Below the pieces are notes generated by a model. The model did not search any database. It worked only from the letters and a program-made list of their open reading frames with translations, and was not told where the DNA came from. Position numbers and translations under genes: made by a program. A stretch of DNA of 64,000 nucleotides from NCBI RefSeq assembly GCF_017874255.1, contig NZ_JAGGLD010000002.1, positions 62,001 to 126,000 on the forward strand. Reading direction: 5' to 3'. This document shows positions 54,557-62,901 of the stretch, piece after piece. Source of the stretch: Paenibacillus shirakamiensis. Lineage in GTDB: Bacteria; Bacillota; Bacilli; Paenibacillales; Paenibacillaceae. Numbering within the stretch: the stretch's first letter is position 1; each line of letters begins with the position of its first letter.

Positions 54557-54916
54557 TTAAGCGTTAATTTTTTCTTTAGCTACAGAAGCCAAAGAATTGA
54601 ACGCGTTCAAATCATTAACAGCCAAATCCGCAAGAATCTTACGGTTGATGTTAACTTCAGCAAGCTTCAAACCATACATCAATTTGCTGTAAGACAGACC
54701 GTTCAAACGAGCAGCCGCGTTAATACGAACGATCCACAGTCTGCGGAAATCACGTTTCGTTTGACGACGGTCACGGTATGCATACATGAATGATTTCATT
54801 ACTTGTTCTTTAGCTGTCTTAAAAATACGGTGTTTGGAGCCGAAATAACCTTTAGCAAGCTTCAAAACCTTTTTATGACGACGACGAACGACGAATCCGC
54901 CTTTTACTCTTGCCAT
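54557..54916 (-). CDS. rplT: 50S ribosomal protein L20
   Basis: 119 residues. [25 protein letters not shown] and [25 protein letters not shown]-type blocks are unmistakable. L20 assembles early on 23S rRNA and also represses its own operon in Bacillus by binding the leader mRNA. Last gene of infC-rpmI-rplT. GGAGGTT ribosome site. Confidence 0.97.
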   Translation of the reverse strand: MARVKGGFVVRRRHKKVLKLAKGYFGSKHRIFKTAKEQVMKSFMYAYRDRRQTKRDFRRLWIVRINAAARLNGLSYSKLMYGLKLAEVNINRKILADLAVNDLNAFNSLASVAKEKINA

Positions 54917-54946
54917 ATCAAAAAACCTCCCAGAAAGTGTGTTCTA

Positions 54947-55147
54947 CTACTTAAGATTGGACAAACCTTGTTTCAAACGTTTCACGTCTCCTGAATACAT
55001 TACAGGACTACCAGCCAATACGCGCTTAGCGCTCTTGGATTTGCCAGAAAGCAAATGGTTGCGGCCTGCTTTGTAACGTCTTACTTTACCGGATCCGGTA
55101 ATTTTGAAGCGGCCTTTAAGGCTGCTGTGTGTTTTCATTTTAGGCAT
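54947..55147 (-). CDS. rpmI: 50S ribosomal protein L35
   Basis: 66 residues. MPKMKTHSSLKGRFKITGSGKVRR and the Lys/Arg-rich ends match L35 throughout. It lies between infC and rplT, the conserved order. Ribosome site AAGGGGGA upstream. Confidence 0.96.
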   Translation of the reverse strand: MPKMKTHSSLKGRFKITGSGKVRRYKAGRNHLLSGKSKSAKRVLAGSPVMYSGDVKRLKQGLSNLK

Positions 55148-55182
55148 TTTATTTCCCCCTTATAGGTTATAAGCATAATCGC

Positions 55183-55692
55183 TTAGTTTTTCGGTGCCAA
55201 AATCATAATCATACTGCGACCTTCCAATTTTGGCAGCCGTTCAATAGCAGAGAGTTCTGCAACCTCTTCTTTGACACGATCCAAAATCTTTTTGCCGATG
55301 TCAGCATGGGCAATCTCACGGCCACGGAAACGTACGGAGCACTTCACTTTATCGCCTTCATTTAAGAATTTGATAACATTACGTAGCTTCGTTTGATAGT
55401 CATGTTCATCAATGTTGGCACGGAACCAAACTTCCTTGATGTCGACAATTTTTTGATTCTTACGAGCTTCTTTTTCTTTCTTTTGTGTCTCATAGCGGAA
55501 CTTGCCATAATCCATAATACGGCATACCGGCGGCTTCGCCGTAGGAGCTACGTTCACTAAGTCAAGATTCAGATCGATAGCCATTTGCAGTGCTTCACGA
55601 ATCGGCTTAATTCCGATCTGCTCCCCTTCTGCACCTACTAACCGAACTTCCTTCGCCCGTATTTCATCATTGATCATATGTTCTTTACTGAT
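55183..55692 (-). CDS. infC: Translation initiation factor IF-3 (ATC start)
   Basis: 169 residues from ATC. The first ATG is at 55677, but in-frame codons upstream read ISKEHMINDEIR, matching the family's N-terminal ISK(D/E) peptide, and ATC at 55692 stands seven bases after GGAGGTG. IF-3 discriminates against such rare starts, so it limits its own synthesis. The rest (REVRLVGAEGEQIGIKPI-type domain 1, then CSVRFRGREIAHADIGKKIL domain 2 and GRSMIMILAPK end) is normal. First gene of the operon, behind an L20-type leader. Confidence 0.9.
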   Translation of the reverse strand: MSKEHMINDEIRAKEVRLVGAEGEQIGIKPIREALQMAIDLNLDLVNVAPTAKPPVCRIMDYGKFRYETQKKEKEARKNQKIVDIKEVWFRANIDEHDYQTKLRNVIKFLNEGDKVKCSVRFRGREIAHADIGKKILDRVKEEVAELSAIERLPKLEGRSMIMILAPKN

Positions 55693-55751
55693 AACTGTCC
55701 ACCTCCAAAGATTATTATTGATTTCATGCCTAGTACTTTAATTTTACATAA

Positions 55752-55920
55752 TAAAAAAGGGATACAGGTATATCCCCGCATCCCTTATTGATCGTCAATT
55801 CTTCATGAACGTTCACATTCATAAATCATTGGATCAAAACCCGCCAACCAAAGTCAGTCAGGTGAGAAGCCTGGGCCTCTGCTTGCAATCCAAAAACTTG
55901 CTAACAGCAATACTTGATAT
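55752..55920 (-). promoter_or_regulatory. L20-type autoregulatory leader of infC-rpmI-rplT, with terminator
   Basis: The leader RNA contains GCAAGCAGAGGCCCAGGCTT and TCTCACCTGACT, which resemble the Bacillus L20 leader. It ends in a terminator (AAGGGAT..TATCCCTT then T6, 55752-55786) before the infC ribosome site. In Bacillus, L20 binds this region and forces early termination. Confidence 0.75.
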
Positions 55921-55949
55921 ACTATATCACAACAGAAAACTATTATCAA
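55921..55949 (-). promoter_or_regulatory. SigA promoter of infC-rpmI-rplT
   Basis: -35 TTGATA (55944-55949), 17-base spacer, -10 TATAGT (55921-55926) on the minus strand. Confidence 0.75.
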
Positions 55950-55961
55950 GTATAATCCCAT

Positions 55962-55990
55962 AAAAAAAACAGGGATCATTATCCCTGTTT
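55962..55990 (-). terminator. Terminator at the end of the GT2 gene
   Basis: AAACAGGGAT with ATCCCTGTTT and a four-base loop, then T's on the minus strand. The gene's stop codon is in the loop region. Confidence 0.85.
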
Positions 55991-57217
55991 ACTTTGTACT
56001 TCTTCCAATCGAACAACACGTGTATGTTCGGTATGGCTCCATTGCTTGTTGTTTTGCGTAAAGAAAGCATAAAACGTAATGGGCCACCAAGAGATGAGAT
56101 AAATCGGGAACAAGACAAGATATAAATATACTTTCTTGTACGTAATTTTCTCAAGTGCCATAGCCATAACAAAAATAAATACGTTCATAACAATCGCTAC
56201 GACCGAAACCCAGAAAGGCAGATAACTATACATCGTAGTGAAATGAGGTCCGTTAAACAAAGACTGATCTACCCATATAAAAGCGGTTAGCAAGAAGGTG
56301 ATCAGCACGATGTATACATTTACCGCATATAGTGCTAAATCGAGCTTAGCTATACTACGTTCCTTAATACTCTTCCAGAGCATAGGCAGGAAATATCTCC
56401 GAGCTACGGTGAAATGACCTTGCATCCAACGTAGACGCTGACGTGCAGAGGCTTTAAAAGTGAGAGGCTTCTCATCAAATACTTTGGCATCATAATTAAA
56501 TTTAGGATATATATTTTGACTTGCACAGCGCATCGTAAATTCTAAATCTTCTACAAGGCTAGTAGCTCCCCATCCAATTTCTTTCAATAGCTCAGTCTCG
56601 AAGCACATTCCTGTACCTCCGAGGAAATTAGCCATACCTAGATTGTGACGTGGAAGCTGCCATAACCGATTCACATACCAGTAAGATACGCCATAAGCAG
56701 CAGTAACCCATGAATCTTCAGGGTTTTTAGTATCGATGTAACCTTGAATTACGCGTGCACCCGTACATAAATCATTATTCATTTCGTTCAAGAAATCAGG
56801 ATGTGCTAAGTTATCGGCATCGAACATGACGACGGCGTCATACTGACGAGGCAGCTTCCATAATTCCTTAAGCATCCATTCAATTGCATACCCTTTACCT
56901 CGAAGCGTTGGATTGGTTCGTTCACAAGCATTCCAGCCATGACTCTTAACGATGCTAGCCGTTCCATCCGTGCAGTTATCACAAATTACAAATACATCAT
57001 ACAAATCTTTTGGGTAATTCAGAAGCTTCAAGTTCTCCATTAAAGCACCTACAACCTGCTCTTCGTTATGTGCAGCTACTAGAACCGCAAATGATTTGGA
57101 AGGAGCAAATTGTTGCTTTTTCTTTTTCTTGTACATGCCAAACAAAGAGAACACGAACTGATAAACACCAATTGCTGCCAAGAAGACCTGGAGCACAATA
57201 ATAATGGCATCCAACAT
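55979..57217 (-). CDS. Membrane family-2 glycosyltransferase
   Basis: 412 residues. One N-terminal membrane span, a cytoplasmic GT2 domain (about 40-290) and three or four C-terminal spans. Conserved: SFAVLVAAHNEEQVVG, VVMFDADNLAHPDFL (DxD-like), LVEDLEFTMR (the EDL acid) and QRLRWMQGH (QxxRW), the set for processive or semi-processive GT2 enzymes such as N-acetylglucosaminyltransferases. The polymer it makes is not recognisable. No partner gene is alongside. Ribosome site AAGGGGGT upstream. Confidence 0.85.
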   Translation of the reverse strand: MLDAIIIVLQVFLAAIGVYQFVFSLFGMYKKKKKQQFAPSKSFAVLVAAHNEEQVVGALMENLKLLNYPKDLYDVFVICDNCTDGTASIVKSHGWNACERTNPTLRGKGYAIEWMLKELWKLPRQYDAVVMFDADNLAHPDFLNEMNNDLCTGARVIQGYIDTKNPEDSWVTAAYGVSYWYVNRLWQLPRHNLGMANFLGGTGMCFETELLKEIGWGATSLVEDLEFTMRCASQNIYPKFNYDAKVFDEKPLTFKASARQRLRWMQGHFTVARRYFLPMLWKSIKERSIAKLDLALYAVNVYIVLITFLLTAFIWVDQSLFNGPHFTTMYSYLPFWVSVVAIVMNVFIFVMAMALEKITYKKVYLYLVLFPIYLISWWPITFYAFFTQNNKQWSHTEHTRVVRLEEVQSKQG

Positions 57218-57898
57218 GATTCCCTAGAAACCCCCTTTTAACCCTCATGAAATTGAACTACATTCTTTCTCTCTAGATCATTGATATTCGCAGTTGTAAA
57301 TATGACCCTATTTCATTAGTAACTGTTATATCAAAACCCTACCCTATATATTTATGTTGGGCAAAAGTCAGACATATCGATTTTCTATGAAATCACTCCA
57401 TTTGTCAAAAGGCTAAATCCTCTTTTTTGGGGTGAATTTTGCCTTCAGAAAGGATATAAGCTATTGATTCCTTACCTCGTCCTAACTTTCGCATCACTTA
57501 GGTCTTATTTTCATCCATTTCGACCAATTTTATTTCATCATATCTCTAAATGTAGAGGATGAATTGAAAAAACGAAGAAATATATTTATACAAACGAAAC
57601 AACATTTAAAAGTTGACACAAAGCTTCACTTATTTTTAAACTTTTTTGATATCATCTGAATCATTGTATAAGGTGGATACATAAGAAGTCAAAAAACTCT
57701 ACCTGCTTTGAAATCTAAAAATAAGCTATACTCAGATTTGTATGTTTCTATGCAGGTTAGAATATATTCTAAATTTTGTTCATGATAGCTCCAACTGGTT
57801 ATATGGTTAAGACATATATTCTCAATGATCAACAAAAGAATGAATGTGTAGAGAAAGATGCGAGCTTACCTCAGAGCTCGTTCATGTGGAGGGATCAT
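57218..57898. other. Long gap upstream of the PAP2 phosphatase gene
   Basis: About 680 AT-rich bases. A -35-like TTGACA is at 57613-57618 with a weak -10 (TTAAAC) 17 bases later. An ORF runs in frame into the phosphatase from 57776, but has no ribosome site. I see no RNA or repeat. Confidence 0.4.
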
Positions 57899-58426
57899 AT
57901 GCGCCGTCTTGTACTGAACTTCAAACGCTGGGACCAGCGAATTTTCATAGGCATTAACACTGGACTCCATCGAAGCTTTCTTAACTTTTGGTTATTTTAT
58001 TTCACCCATCTAGGCGGAGCAACATTTACTATCGCTTCCACCCTTGCTATATGGATATTTGCAGCTAAACCTTACAGCCATACAGGTCTTATTGCAGCAG
58101 TATCTCTCGCCATCAGTCATATTCCCGTTGCTATTGCTAAAAAACTATATCCACGAGTGCGACCCTACCTAGCCATGCCAGATACACGAACATTCCGGGG
58201 ACCCTTAAGCGATCACTCTTTCCCCTCTGGTCACACGACGGCTATTTTTTCCGTCACCATGCCTTTTATGATTATGGAGCCTATGCTTGCTTTGCTACTT
58301 GCCCCCATCGCTCTAATCGTCGGTTTCTCTAGAATATATCTTGGACTTCATTATCCTTCAGATGTATTAGCAGGAGCAGTGATTGGAACGGGCGTTGCAA
58401 TTGGAACCGTTGCATTGTGGCCTTAA
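57899..58426 (+). CDS. PAP2-family membrane phosphatase
   Basis: 175 residues from the ATG with GGAGGG six bases upstream; an in-frame ATG at 57776 is less likely. PAP2 motifs are complete: KKLYPRVRPY, FPSGHTT and SRIYLGLHYPSDV (catalytic His residues). Five spans. This class hydrolyses lipid phosphates such as undecaprenyl-PP or phosphatidylglycerophosphate. It is followed 63 bases later by a lipid glycosyltransferase-like gene, so a lipid role is likely. Confidence 0.85.
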   Translation: MRRLVLNFKRWDQRIFIGINTGLHRSFLNFWLFYFTHLGGATFTIASTLAIWIFAAKPYSHTGLIAAVSLAISHIPVAIAKKLYPRVRPYLAMPDTRTFRGPLSDHSFPSGHTTAIFSVTMPFMIMEPMLALLLAPIALIVGFSRIYLGLHYPSDVLAGAVIGTGVAIGTVALWP

Positions 58427-58489
58427 GCCCGATCATGATAAGATACATGATAAGTTAATGTAAAACCTTGCGGAAAAGGTGAAATCAAC

Positions 58490-59626
58490 GTGGACAAACA
58501 AAGAGTCTTGCTTTTATCGGAGGGATTCGGGGCGGGACATACTCAGGCGGCCTACGCACTATCCAGCAGTCTTCGCAAACTGTCGCCTGATGTACAAACA
58601 AAAGTTCTTGAGCTCGGTAGCTTCTTGAACCCCAGAGTCGCTCCCTTTATAATTACAGCCTATAAAAAGACCCTTTCCACCCAGCCTAGGCTGGTACGTA
58701 TGATGTATAGAAGTAATTACAAAAAATCTCTAAATCGACTGACGACGCTGGCTCTTCATCGAATTTTTTATACACAGACAACACAGCTTATCCGTCAAAT
58801 TCATCCTGATGTTATTGTGTGTACCCACCCCATCCCAAGTGCGGTGATTGCAAGAATGAAGCGACTTGGTTTGGATGTACCTTTATGCACGGTCATTACG
58901 GATTATGATGTTCATGGTACTTGGATTAGTCGTGAAGTTAACTGTTACTTAGTCTCTACACCTCAGGTTAAGAACAAACTCCTGGAACGCGGTGTAACTG
59001 AATCTAACATTCAAATCACAGGCATCCCTGTTCACCCTAATTTTTGGGAACGTCATAGTAAAGAAGATATTTTAGATCAATTCGGGCTGAAAGATATGCC
59101 GACTGTCCTTGTTATGGGTGGAGGCTGGGGGTTTATGAAGGACGAGACTGTCAATGCCCTTCTTGCCAGGTATCGTGATCAGATTCAAATTATCTTTTGC
59201 TTCGGGAGCAATAAAAAGTCACTCCATAAAATGGAGGAGGATTCTCGCTTTAAGCATCCCCATATTCATCTCTTAGGATTTACCAAGGAAATAGATAAGC
59301 TCATGGAAATCTCAGATTTGCTTATCACCAAACCCGGAGGCATGACCTGCACGGAAGGGCTTGCAAAAGGAATTCCTATGTTGTTCCACCAACCTCTTCC
59401 TGGTCAAGAAGAAGAAAATTCACACTATTTCACAGCACAAGGTTGGGGTACACCCATTACGAACCTCGAAATTATAAAAGATTGGATTCACCGTCTTACA
59501 GAACATTACGACGATGTTCAAGCAAGACGTCAGGAAGTTATTCAGCAAATCAATTGTTATCATCCTAAGCAAAGTGCACAAGCAATTATGAATTTACTAG
59601 AAAAAAAACAAGGGGCTGTCCGTTAG
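58490..59626 (+). CDS. MGDG-synthase/UgtP-like glycosyltransferase (GT28)
   Basis: 378 residues. An N-terminal LLLSEGFGAGHTQAAYAL (acceptor side), an MGDG-synthase N domain and a C-terminal sugar-nucleotide site, DLLITKPGGMTCTEGLAKGIPMLF. It resembles the processive diglucosyl-diacylglycerol synthase UgtP or the related MurG-like set, and would glycosylate diacylglycerol or a similar lipid. Start codon GTG with AAAAGGTG. Its stop lies inside a minus-strand terminator. Confidence 0.8.
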   Translation: MDKQRVLLLSEGFGAGHTQAAYALSSSLRKLSPDVQTKVLELGSFLNPRVAPFIITAYKKTLSTQPRLVRMMYRSNYKKSLNRLTTLALHRIFYTQTTQLIRQIHPDVIVCTHPIPSAVIARMKRLGLDVPLCTVITDYDVHGTWISREVNCYLVSTPQVKNKLLERGVTESNIQITGIPVHPNFWERHSKEDILDQFGLKDMPTVLVMGGGWGFMKDETVNALLARYRDQIQIIFCFGSNKKSLHKMEEDSRFKHPHIHLLGFTKEIDKLMEISDLLITKPGGMTCTEGLAKGIPMLFHQPLPGQEEENSHYFTAQGWGTPITNLEIIKDWIHRLTEHYDDVQARRQEVIQQINCYHPKQSAQAIMNLLEKKQGAVR

Positions 59627-59651
59627 TCAATGACTAATGAACAGCCCCTTG
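59600..59651 (-). terminator. Terminator of trmB, overlapping the end of the upstream plus-strand gene
   Basis: ACAAGGGGCTGT pairs with ACAGCCCCTTGT across a 25-base loop that itself folds (GTTAGTCA/TGACTAA). T-run (TTTTTTTT) only on the minus strand. Confidence 0.75.
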
Positions 59652-59718
59652 TGGCATGAAGAAACTTGCGGATTGTGTATCCACAGGTGAAATAGCCAAA
59701 GCACTACTGGAAGAAAAA

Positions 59719-60426
59719 TTAGAATTTCTCCATCTTGTGCTCGTGGTATTGCTTAAGTGCCTGACTACCCATCTTTACTTCCACTCGGTATATCGGCATG
59801 TTCTGATTGTGGAATTTTGTCTCATACTCTGTCATAATGTGCGCTTCGTTAATTCCTTCACGATGCAAACTTAGCGAGATGTCGCTCATTTGCAGCCCAC
59901 TTGCCGCAAAGGAATTCAGTGAGAATTCGAATAAGGTCAACGAATCCGTCTTGAAATGAATCTCACCTTTATCATTCAGCACCACTTTATATTTATCTAG
60001 AAATCTTGGATGGGTTAGACGGCGGCGTCCATGACGCGATTTCGGCCAAGGATCACTAAAGTTCAAATAGACTCGCTCCACTTCGTCGGGTGCAAAGAAC
60101 TCTTCCAAATCCTCAATATTCCCAAGTGCTAACTTAACGTTAGGAGGCTCATTCTCTCCCTGCTCAAGCCAAATATTGCGAGCCTTTTCGCTAGCCCGGC
60201 GGATCAGTTCATCATACATATCCATACCGATAAAATTACAATCTGGATATTTAGCACTCATCCCGCTAATGAACTGCCCCTTTCCCATGCCTAGTTCAAT
60301 ATAAATCGGATTGTCATTTCCGAAAAACTCAGCCCAACGACCTTTATATTCCCGGGGATTTAATACAACCAGTTCCTGCTGAGCCTCTAAATTCTCCCGA
60401 ATTCCTTTTCTGCCACGTAAACGCAT
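59719..60426 (-). CDS. trmB: tRNA (guanine-N7)-methyltransferase
   Basis: 235 residues. It methylates G46 of tRNA with SAM. IELGMGKGQFISGMSAKYPD (SAM site), NFIGMDMYDELIRRASEKA and NFSDPWPKSRHGRRRLTHPRFL in parts are the TrmB pattern. RRLTHPRFLDKY is the tRNA-binding part. AGAAGGCGGAG ribosome site upstream. Single-gene unit ended by the hairpin at 59600-59651. Confidence 0.93.
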   Translation of the reverse strand: MRLRGRKGIRENLEAQQELVVLNPREYKGRWAEFFGNDNPIYIELGMGKGQFISGMSAKYPDCNFIGMDMYDELIRRASEKARNIWLEQGENEPPNVKLALGNIEDLEEFFAPDEVERVYLNFSDPWPKSRHGRRRLTHPRFLDKYKVVLNDKGEIHFKTDSLTLFEFSLNSFAASGLQMSDISLSLHREGINEAHIMTEYETKFHNQNMPIYRVEVKMGSQALKQYHEHKMEKF

Positions 60427-60534
60427 TTCATATCTCCGCCTTCTACATGTAATCCATTGTCGTCTTTGTCCACTACCAGAATATTGTGCCGAAGTTCATT
60501 ATAAATGTAAAGCCCAGTCTACCCCAAAAAGAAT

Positions 60535-60572
60535 GAAAAAAGAACCCTGCACCGCGCGAGCAGGCAAGGTTC
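60535..60572 (-). terminator. Orphan minus-strand terminator
   Basis: GAACC..CTGC with GCAG..GGTTC (one arm has a TTGC bulge), then TTTTTTC on the minus strand. No annotated gene lies just upstream on that strand. Confidence 0.6.
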
Positions 60573-60672
60573 TCTCTTCGAATCTATTTGGAATTGGGGT
60601 CCAACGATCTTCAAGGTCCGCTGAGCGGATTCCGCGTCGTTCTAGGACGTTCGCTGTCTAAAGTGACGATAT

Positions 60673-60783
60673 TATTCTGTTCTAAGCTTATCAGGCCGAC
60701 GCTGTAAATAAAATAGCACAAATGCGAAGCCAATTGCAACCAGACCGGGGAAGTTCCCTTTTATTTGTGTTTTTTGATACAAT
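60673..60783 (-). other. Possible small membrane-protein ORF or ncRNA before the orphan terminator
   Basis: An open frame of 36 codons on the minus strand (TTG start at 60783) gives one hydrophobic span (PGLVAIGFAFVLFYL) and a basic tail (QRRPDKLRTE). No ribosome site is seen. Together with the terminator at 60535-60572 and the hairpin TCCGCTCAGCGGA between, it may be a short mRNA or a structured RNA. Weak call. Confidence 0.3.
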
Positions 60784-60828
60784 GTATTAGAAATGTAAAG
60801 TCATTACGTCTGTATTAAAGGAGTTCTC

Positions 60829-61782
60829 ATGAGTATACAAAACCCTACCTCACCGACCTTGTGGAGAGATAAGCGCTTTCATACATGGAATACCGAAATG
60901 CACGATGCTTTAGGTGGCAAGGTGTTCAAAGTGATGCTGGATGCTGGATTTACTTGCCCCAATCGGGATGGTTCTATAGCCAAGGGTGGCTGCACCTTTT
61001 GTAGTGCAAGGGGCTCGGGTGATTTTGCCGGCAGTCGCCGGGATGACTTGGTAACTCAGTTCAACAATATTAGAGATAGACAGCATACTAAATGGCCTAA
61101 TGCGAAGTATATTGGCTATTTTCAGGCGTATACCAATACCTATGCCCCTGTAGAAGAGCTTAGAGAATATTACGAGACCATTCTCGCACAACCTGGTGTA
61201 GTCGGGTTATCGATTGCAACGCGGCCTGACTGTCTGCCTGATGAGGTGGTTGATTATTTGGCTGAACTCAATGAACGGACGTATTTATGGGTCGAAATGG
61301 GCCTCCAGACGATTCATGAATCGACCTCGGAGTTAATTAACCGCGCCCATGATTCGAAGTGTTATATCGAAGCAGTTGAAAAGTTGCGCAAACGTAACAT
61401 TCGAGTCTGTGCCCATATTATTTACGGGTTACCACAAGAAAGTCATGAAATGATGCTGGATACAGGACGTGCCGTGGCTAACATGGATGTACAGGGCATT
61501 AAGATTCATCTCCTTCATTTAATGCGCAAGACACCAATGGTTAAGCAATATGAAGCAGGATTACTTCGCTTCCTTGAGCAAGATGAATATATTAAGCTGA
61601 TTGTGGATACCCTTGAATTTCTGCCTCCTGAGATGATTGTCCACAGGCTTACAGGCGATGCGCCGCGAGATCTCTTAATCGGACCGTTGTGGAGCTTAAA
61701 GAAATGGGAAGTATTAAATACTATCGATGACGAATTAAAAAAAAGAGATACTTGGCAGGGCAAGTTCTGGAGGGGACGTTAA
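60829..61782 (+). CDS. ytqA: Radical SAM protein, TIGR01212 (YtqA/YhcC) family
   Basis: 317 residues. N-terminal cluster-binding cysteines lie in FTCPNRDGSIAKGGCTFCSARGSGDF, the family's variant spacing. Later GYFQAYTNTYAP, ATRPDCLPDEVVDYL and WVEMGLQTIHESTSELINRAHD in segments are typical. The radical SAM chemistry is undefined, although it co-occurs with YtqB and an rRNA/tRNA role has been suspected. GGAG ribosome site. The next gene starts three bases later. Confidence 0.88.
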   Translation: MSIQNPTSPTLWRDKRFHTWNTEMHDALGGKVFKVMLDAGFTCPNRDGSIAKGGCTFCSARGSGDFAGSRRDDLVTQFNNIRDRQHTKWPNAKYIGYFQAYTNTYAPVEELREYYETILAQPGVVGLSIATRPDCLPDEVVDYLAELNERTYLWVEMGLQTIHESTSELINRAHDSKCYIEAVEKLRKRNIRVCAHIIYGLPQESHEMMLDTGRAVANMDVQGIKIHLLHLMRKTPMVKQYEAGLLRFLEQDEYIKLIVDTLEFLPPEMIVHRLTGDAPRDLLIGPLWSLKKWEVLNTIDDELKKRDTWQGKFWRGR

Positions 61783-61785
61783 GCT

Positions 61786-62367
61786 ATGGGATTTCTCTCT
61801 GTTCTTAGCATGGCGCACCGCCTTGTCGGCGAGCGGCTGCAGCCGGGTGAGATCGCTGTAGACGCCACGGCAGGCACAGGGGCGGATACACTATTTCTAG
61901 CTAAGGCTTGTGGCCGCCGCGGGCAGGTGTACAGCTTTGATGTTCAGGGCGAGGCCCTGGCTCTGACAGAGCAACGTCTTGCGAAGTCAGCGGCCTTGAA
62001 TCTCGCCCGCGTGACGCTCGTGGAGCGAAGCCACGCAGAGATGTGTGCGGCCGTAGCCGAGGAACATCACGGACGCGTGGGCGCGGTGATGTTCAACTTA
62101 GGCTATTTGCCGGCTGCTGGCGCCGATGCGGCGCTGATTACGCAGACCGCAAGCACGCTAAAAGCGCTTGCGGCTGCGCTGGTTCTTTTGAGACCGCGGG
62201 GGATTATTACCGCGGTCTTGTATCCCGGCCACCCCGGTGGGGAGGCCGAGGCTCTTGCCGCCGAGGCATGGGCGGCGGGCCTGCCCGCGGAAGCGGCGCA
62301 GGCCATTCTCTATAGACAGCCACAAAAGGCGGCAGCTCCTTATTTAATGGCTATAGAGAAGCGATAA
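61786..62367 (+). CDS. ytqB: Class I SAM methyltransferase, YtqB-like, unusually GC-rich
   Basis: 193 residues. SAM-binding DATAGTGADTLFLAKA near residue 26, then FDVQGEALALTEQRL, GAVMFNLGYLPAA (motif IV-like, NLGYLP) and the GIITAVLYPGHPGGEAEA end, all as in the YtqB family of rRNA methyltransferases. From about 61920 to 62300 the DNA is roughly 60% GC by eye, against the low forties around it, and Ala/Arg/Gly codons end in G or C. It is adjacent to ytqA, as in Bacillus. Confidence 0.85.
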   Translation: MGFLSVLSMAHRLVGERLQPGEIAVDATAGTGADTLFLAKACGRRGQVYSFDVQGEALALTEQRLAKSAALNLARVTLVERSHAEMCAAVAEEHHGRVGAVMFNLGYLPAAGADAALITQTASTLKALAAALVLLRPRGIITAVLYPGHPGGEAEALAAEAWAAGLPAEAAQAILYRQPQKAAAPYLMAIEKR

Positions 62368-62401
62368 AGCAGATTTTAACAAGAAGAAAAGAGGCAATAC
62401 C

Positions 62402-62803
62402 ATGAGTGTCCATAAAATTGAACATATCGGAATCTACGTATCAGCACTGGAAGATTCCATTGAATTTTATATAAGGGTTTTGAATCTCAAGCATTTGTAT
62501 ACGTTAGGTGAAGTTGAAGATGATGTGCGTCTTGCATTTATGGGGTTTCAGGGGCAGGATAGCGTCGAAATTGAACTTATATGGAAAAAAGATGCTCCCG
62601 ATCTAGCTAGTGAAGGACGCGTCAATCATCTGGCATTCACGGTCAGCCATATAGAACAAGAATATTCTCGTATTGCTGAGCTCGGCCTGTCTGGGCGGAG
62701 TGCACAGATTCAATCCTTGTCCAATGGAAGTCGATATTTCTTCTTCAATGGCCCAGATGGAGAACGTATAGAATTTTTCGAACCTGCACGTTTAACTCCT
62801 TAA
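62402..62803 (+). CDS. VOC (glyoxalase/bleomycin-resistance) family protein
   Basis: 133 residues. Two beta-alpha-beta-beta-beta units. HKIEHIGIYVSALEDSIEFY at the start and FFFNGPDGERIEFFEP at the end give the metal-binding His and Glu. Resembles glyoxalase I or methylmalonyl-CoA epimerase-like small VOC enzymes. The substrate is uncertain. It follows the ytqAB pair with a 34-base gap and a GAGGCAAT ribosome site. Confidence 0.75.
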   Translation: MSVHKIEHIGIYVSALEDSIEFYIRVLNLKHLYTLGEVEDDVRLAFMGFQGQDSVEIELIWKKDAPDLASEGRVNHLAFTVSHIEQEYSRIAELGLSGRSAQIQSLSNGSRYFFFNGPDGERIEFFEPARLTP

Positions 62804-62805
62804 AA

Positions 62806-62878
62806 CTTAAAGCTCAAAACTCAAAACTTAAAAATTTAAAACTTAAAAATTTAAAAACTTAAAAACTTAAAAACTTAA
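62806..62878. repeat. AT-rich short tandem repeat
   Basis: About nine copies of an AAAACTTA-like octamer with variants (AAAACTCA, AAAATTTA), with a three-base step between some. It lies just before the ribosome site of the hydrolase gene. Confidence 0.7.
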
Positions 62879-62901
62879 ATGAATAAAGAAGGTGAATGAT
62901 C

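Noticed and set aside
62043-62315. 90-codon overlapping frame in ytqB rich in Gly and Arg
   Set aside because: It is a by-product of the GC-rich third positions of ytqB, with no ribosome site.
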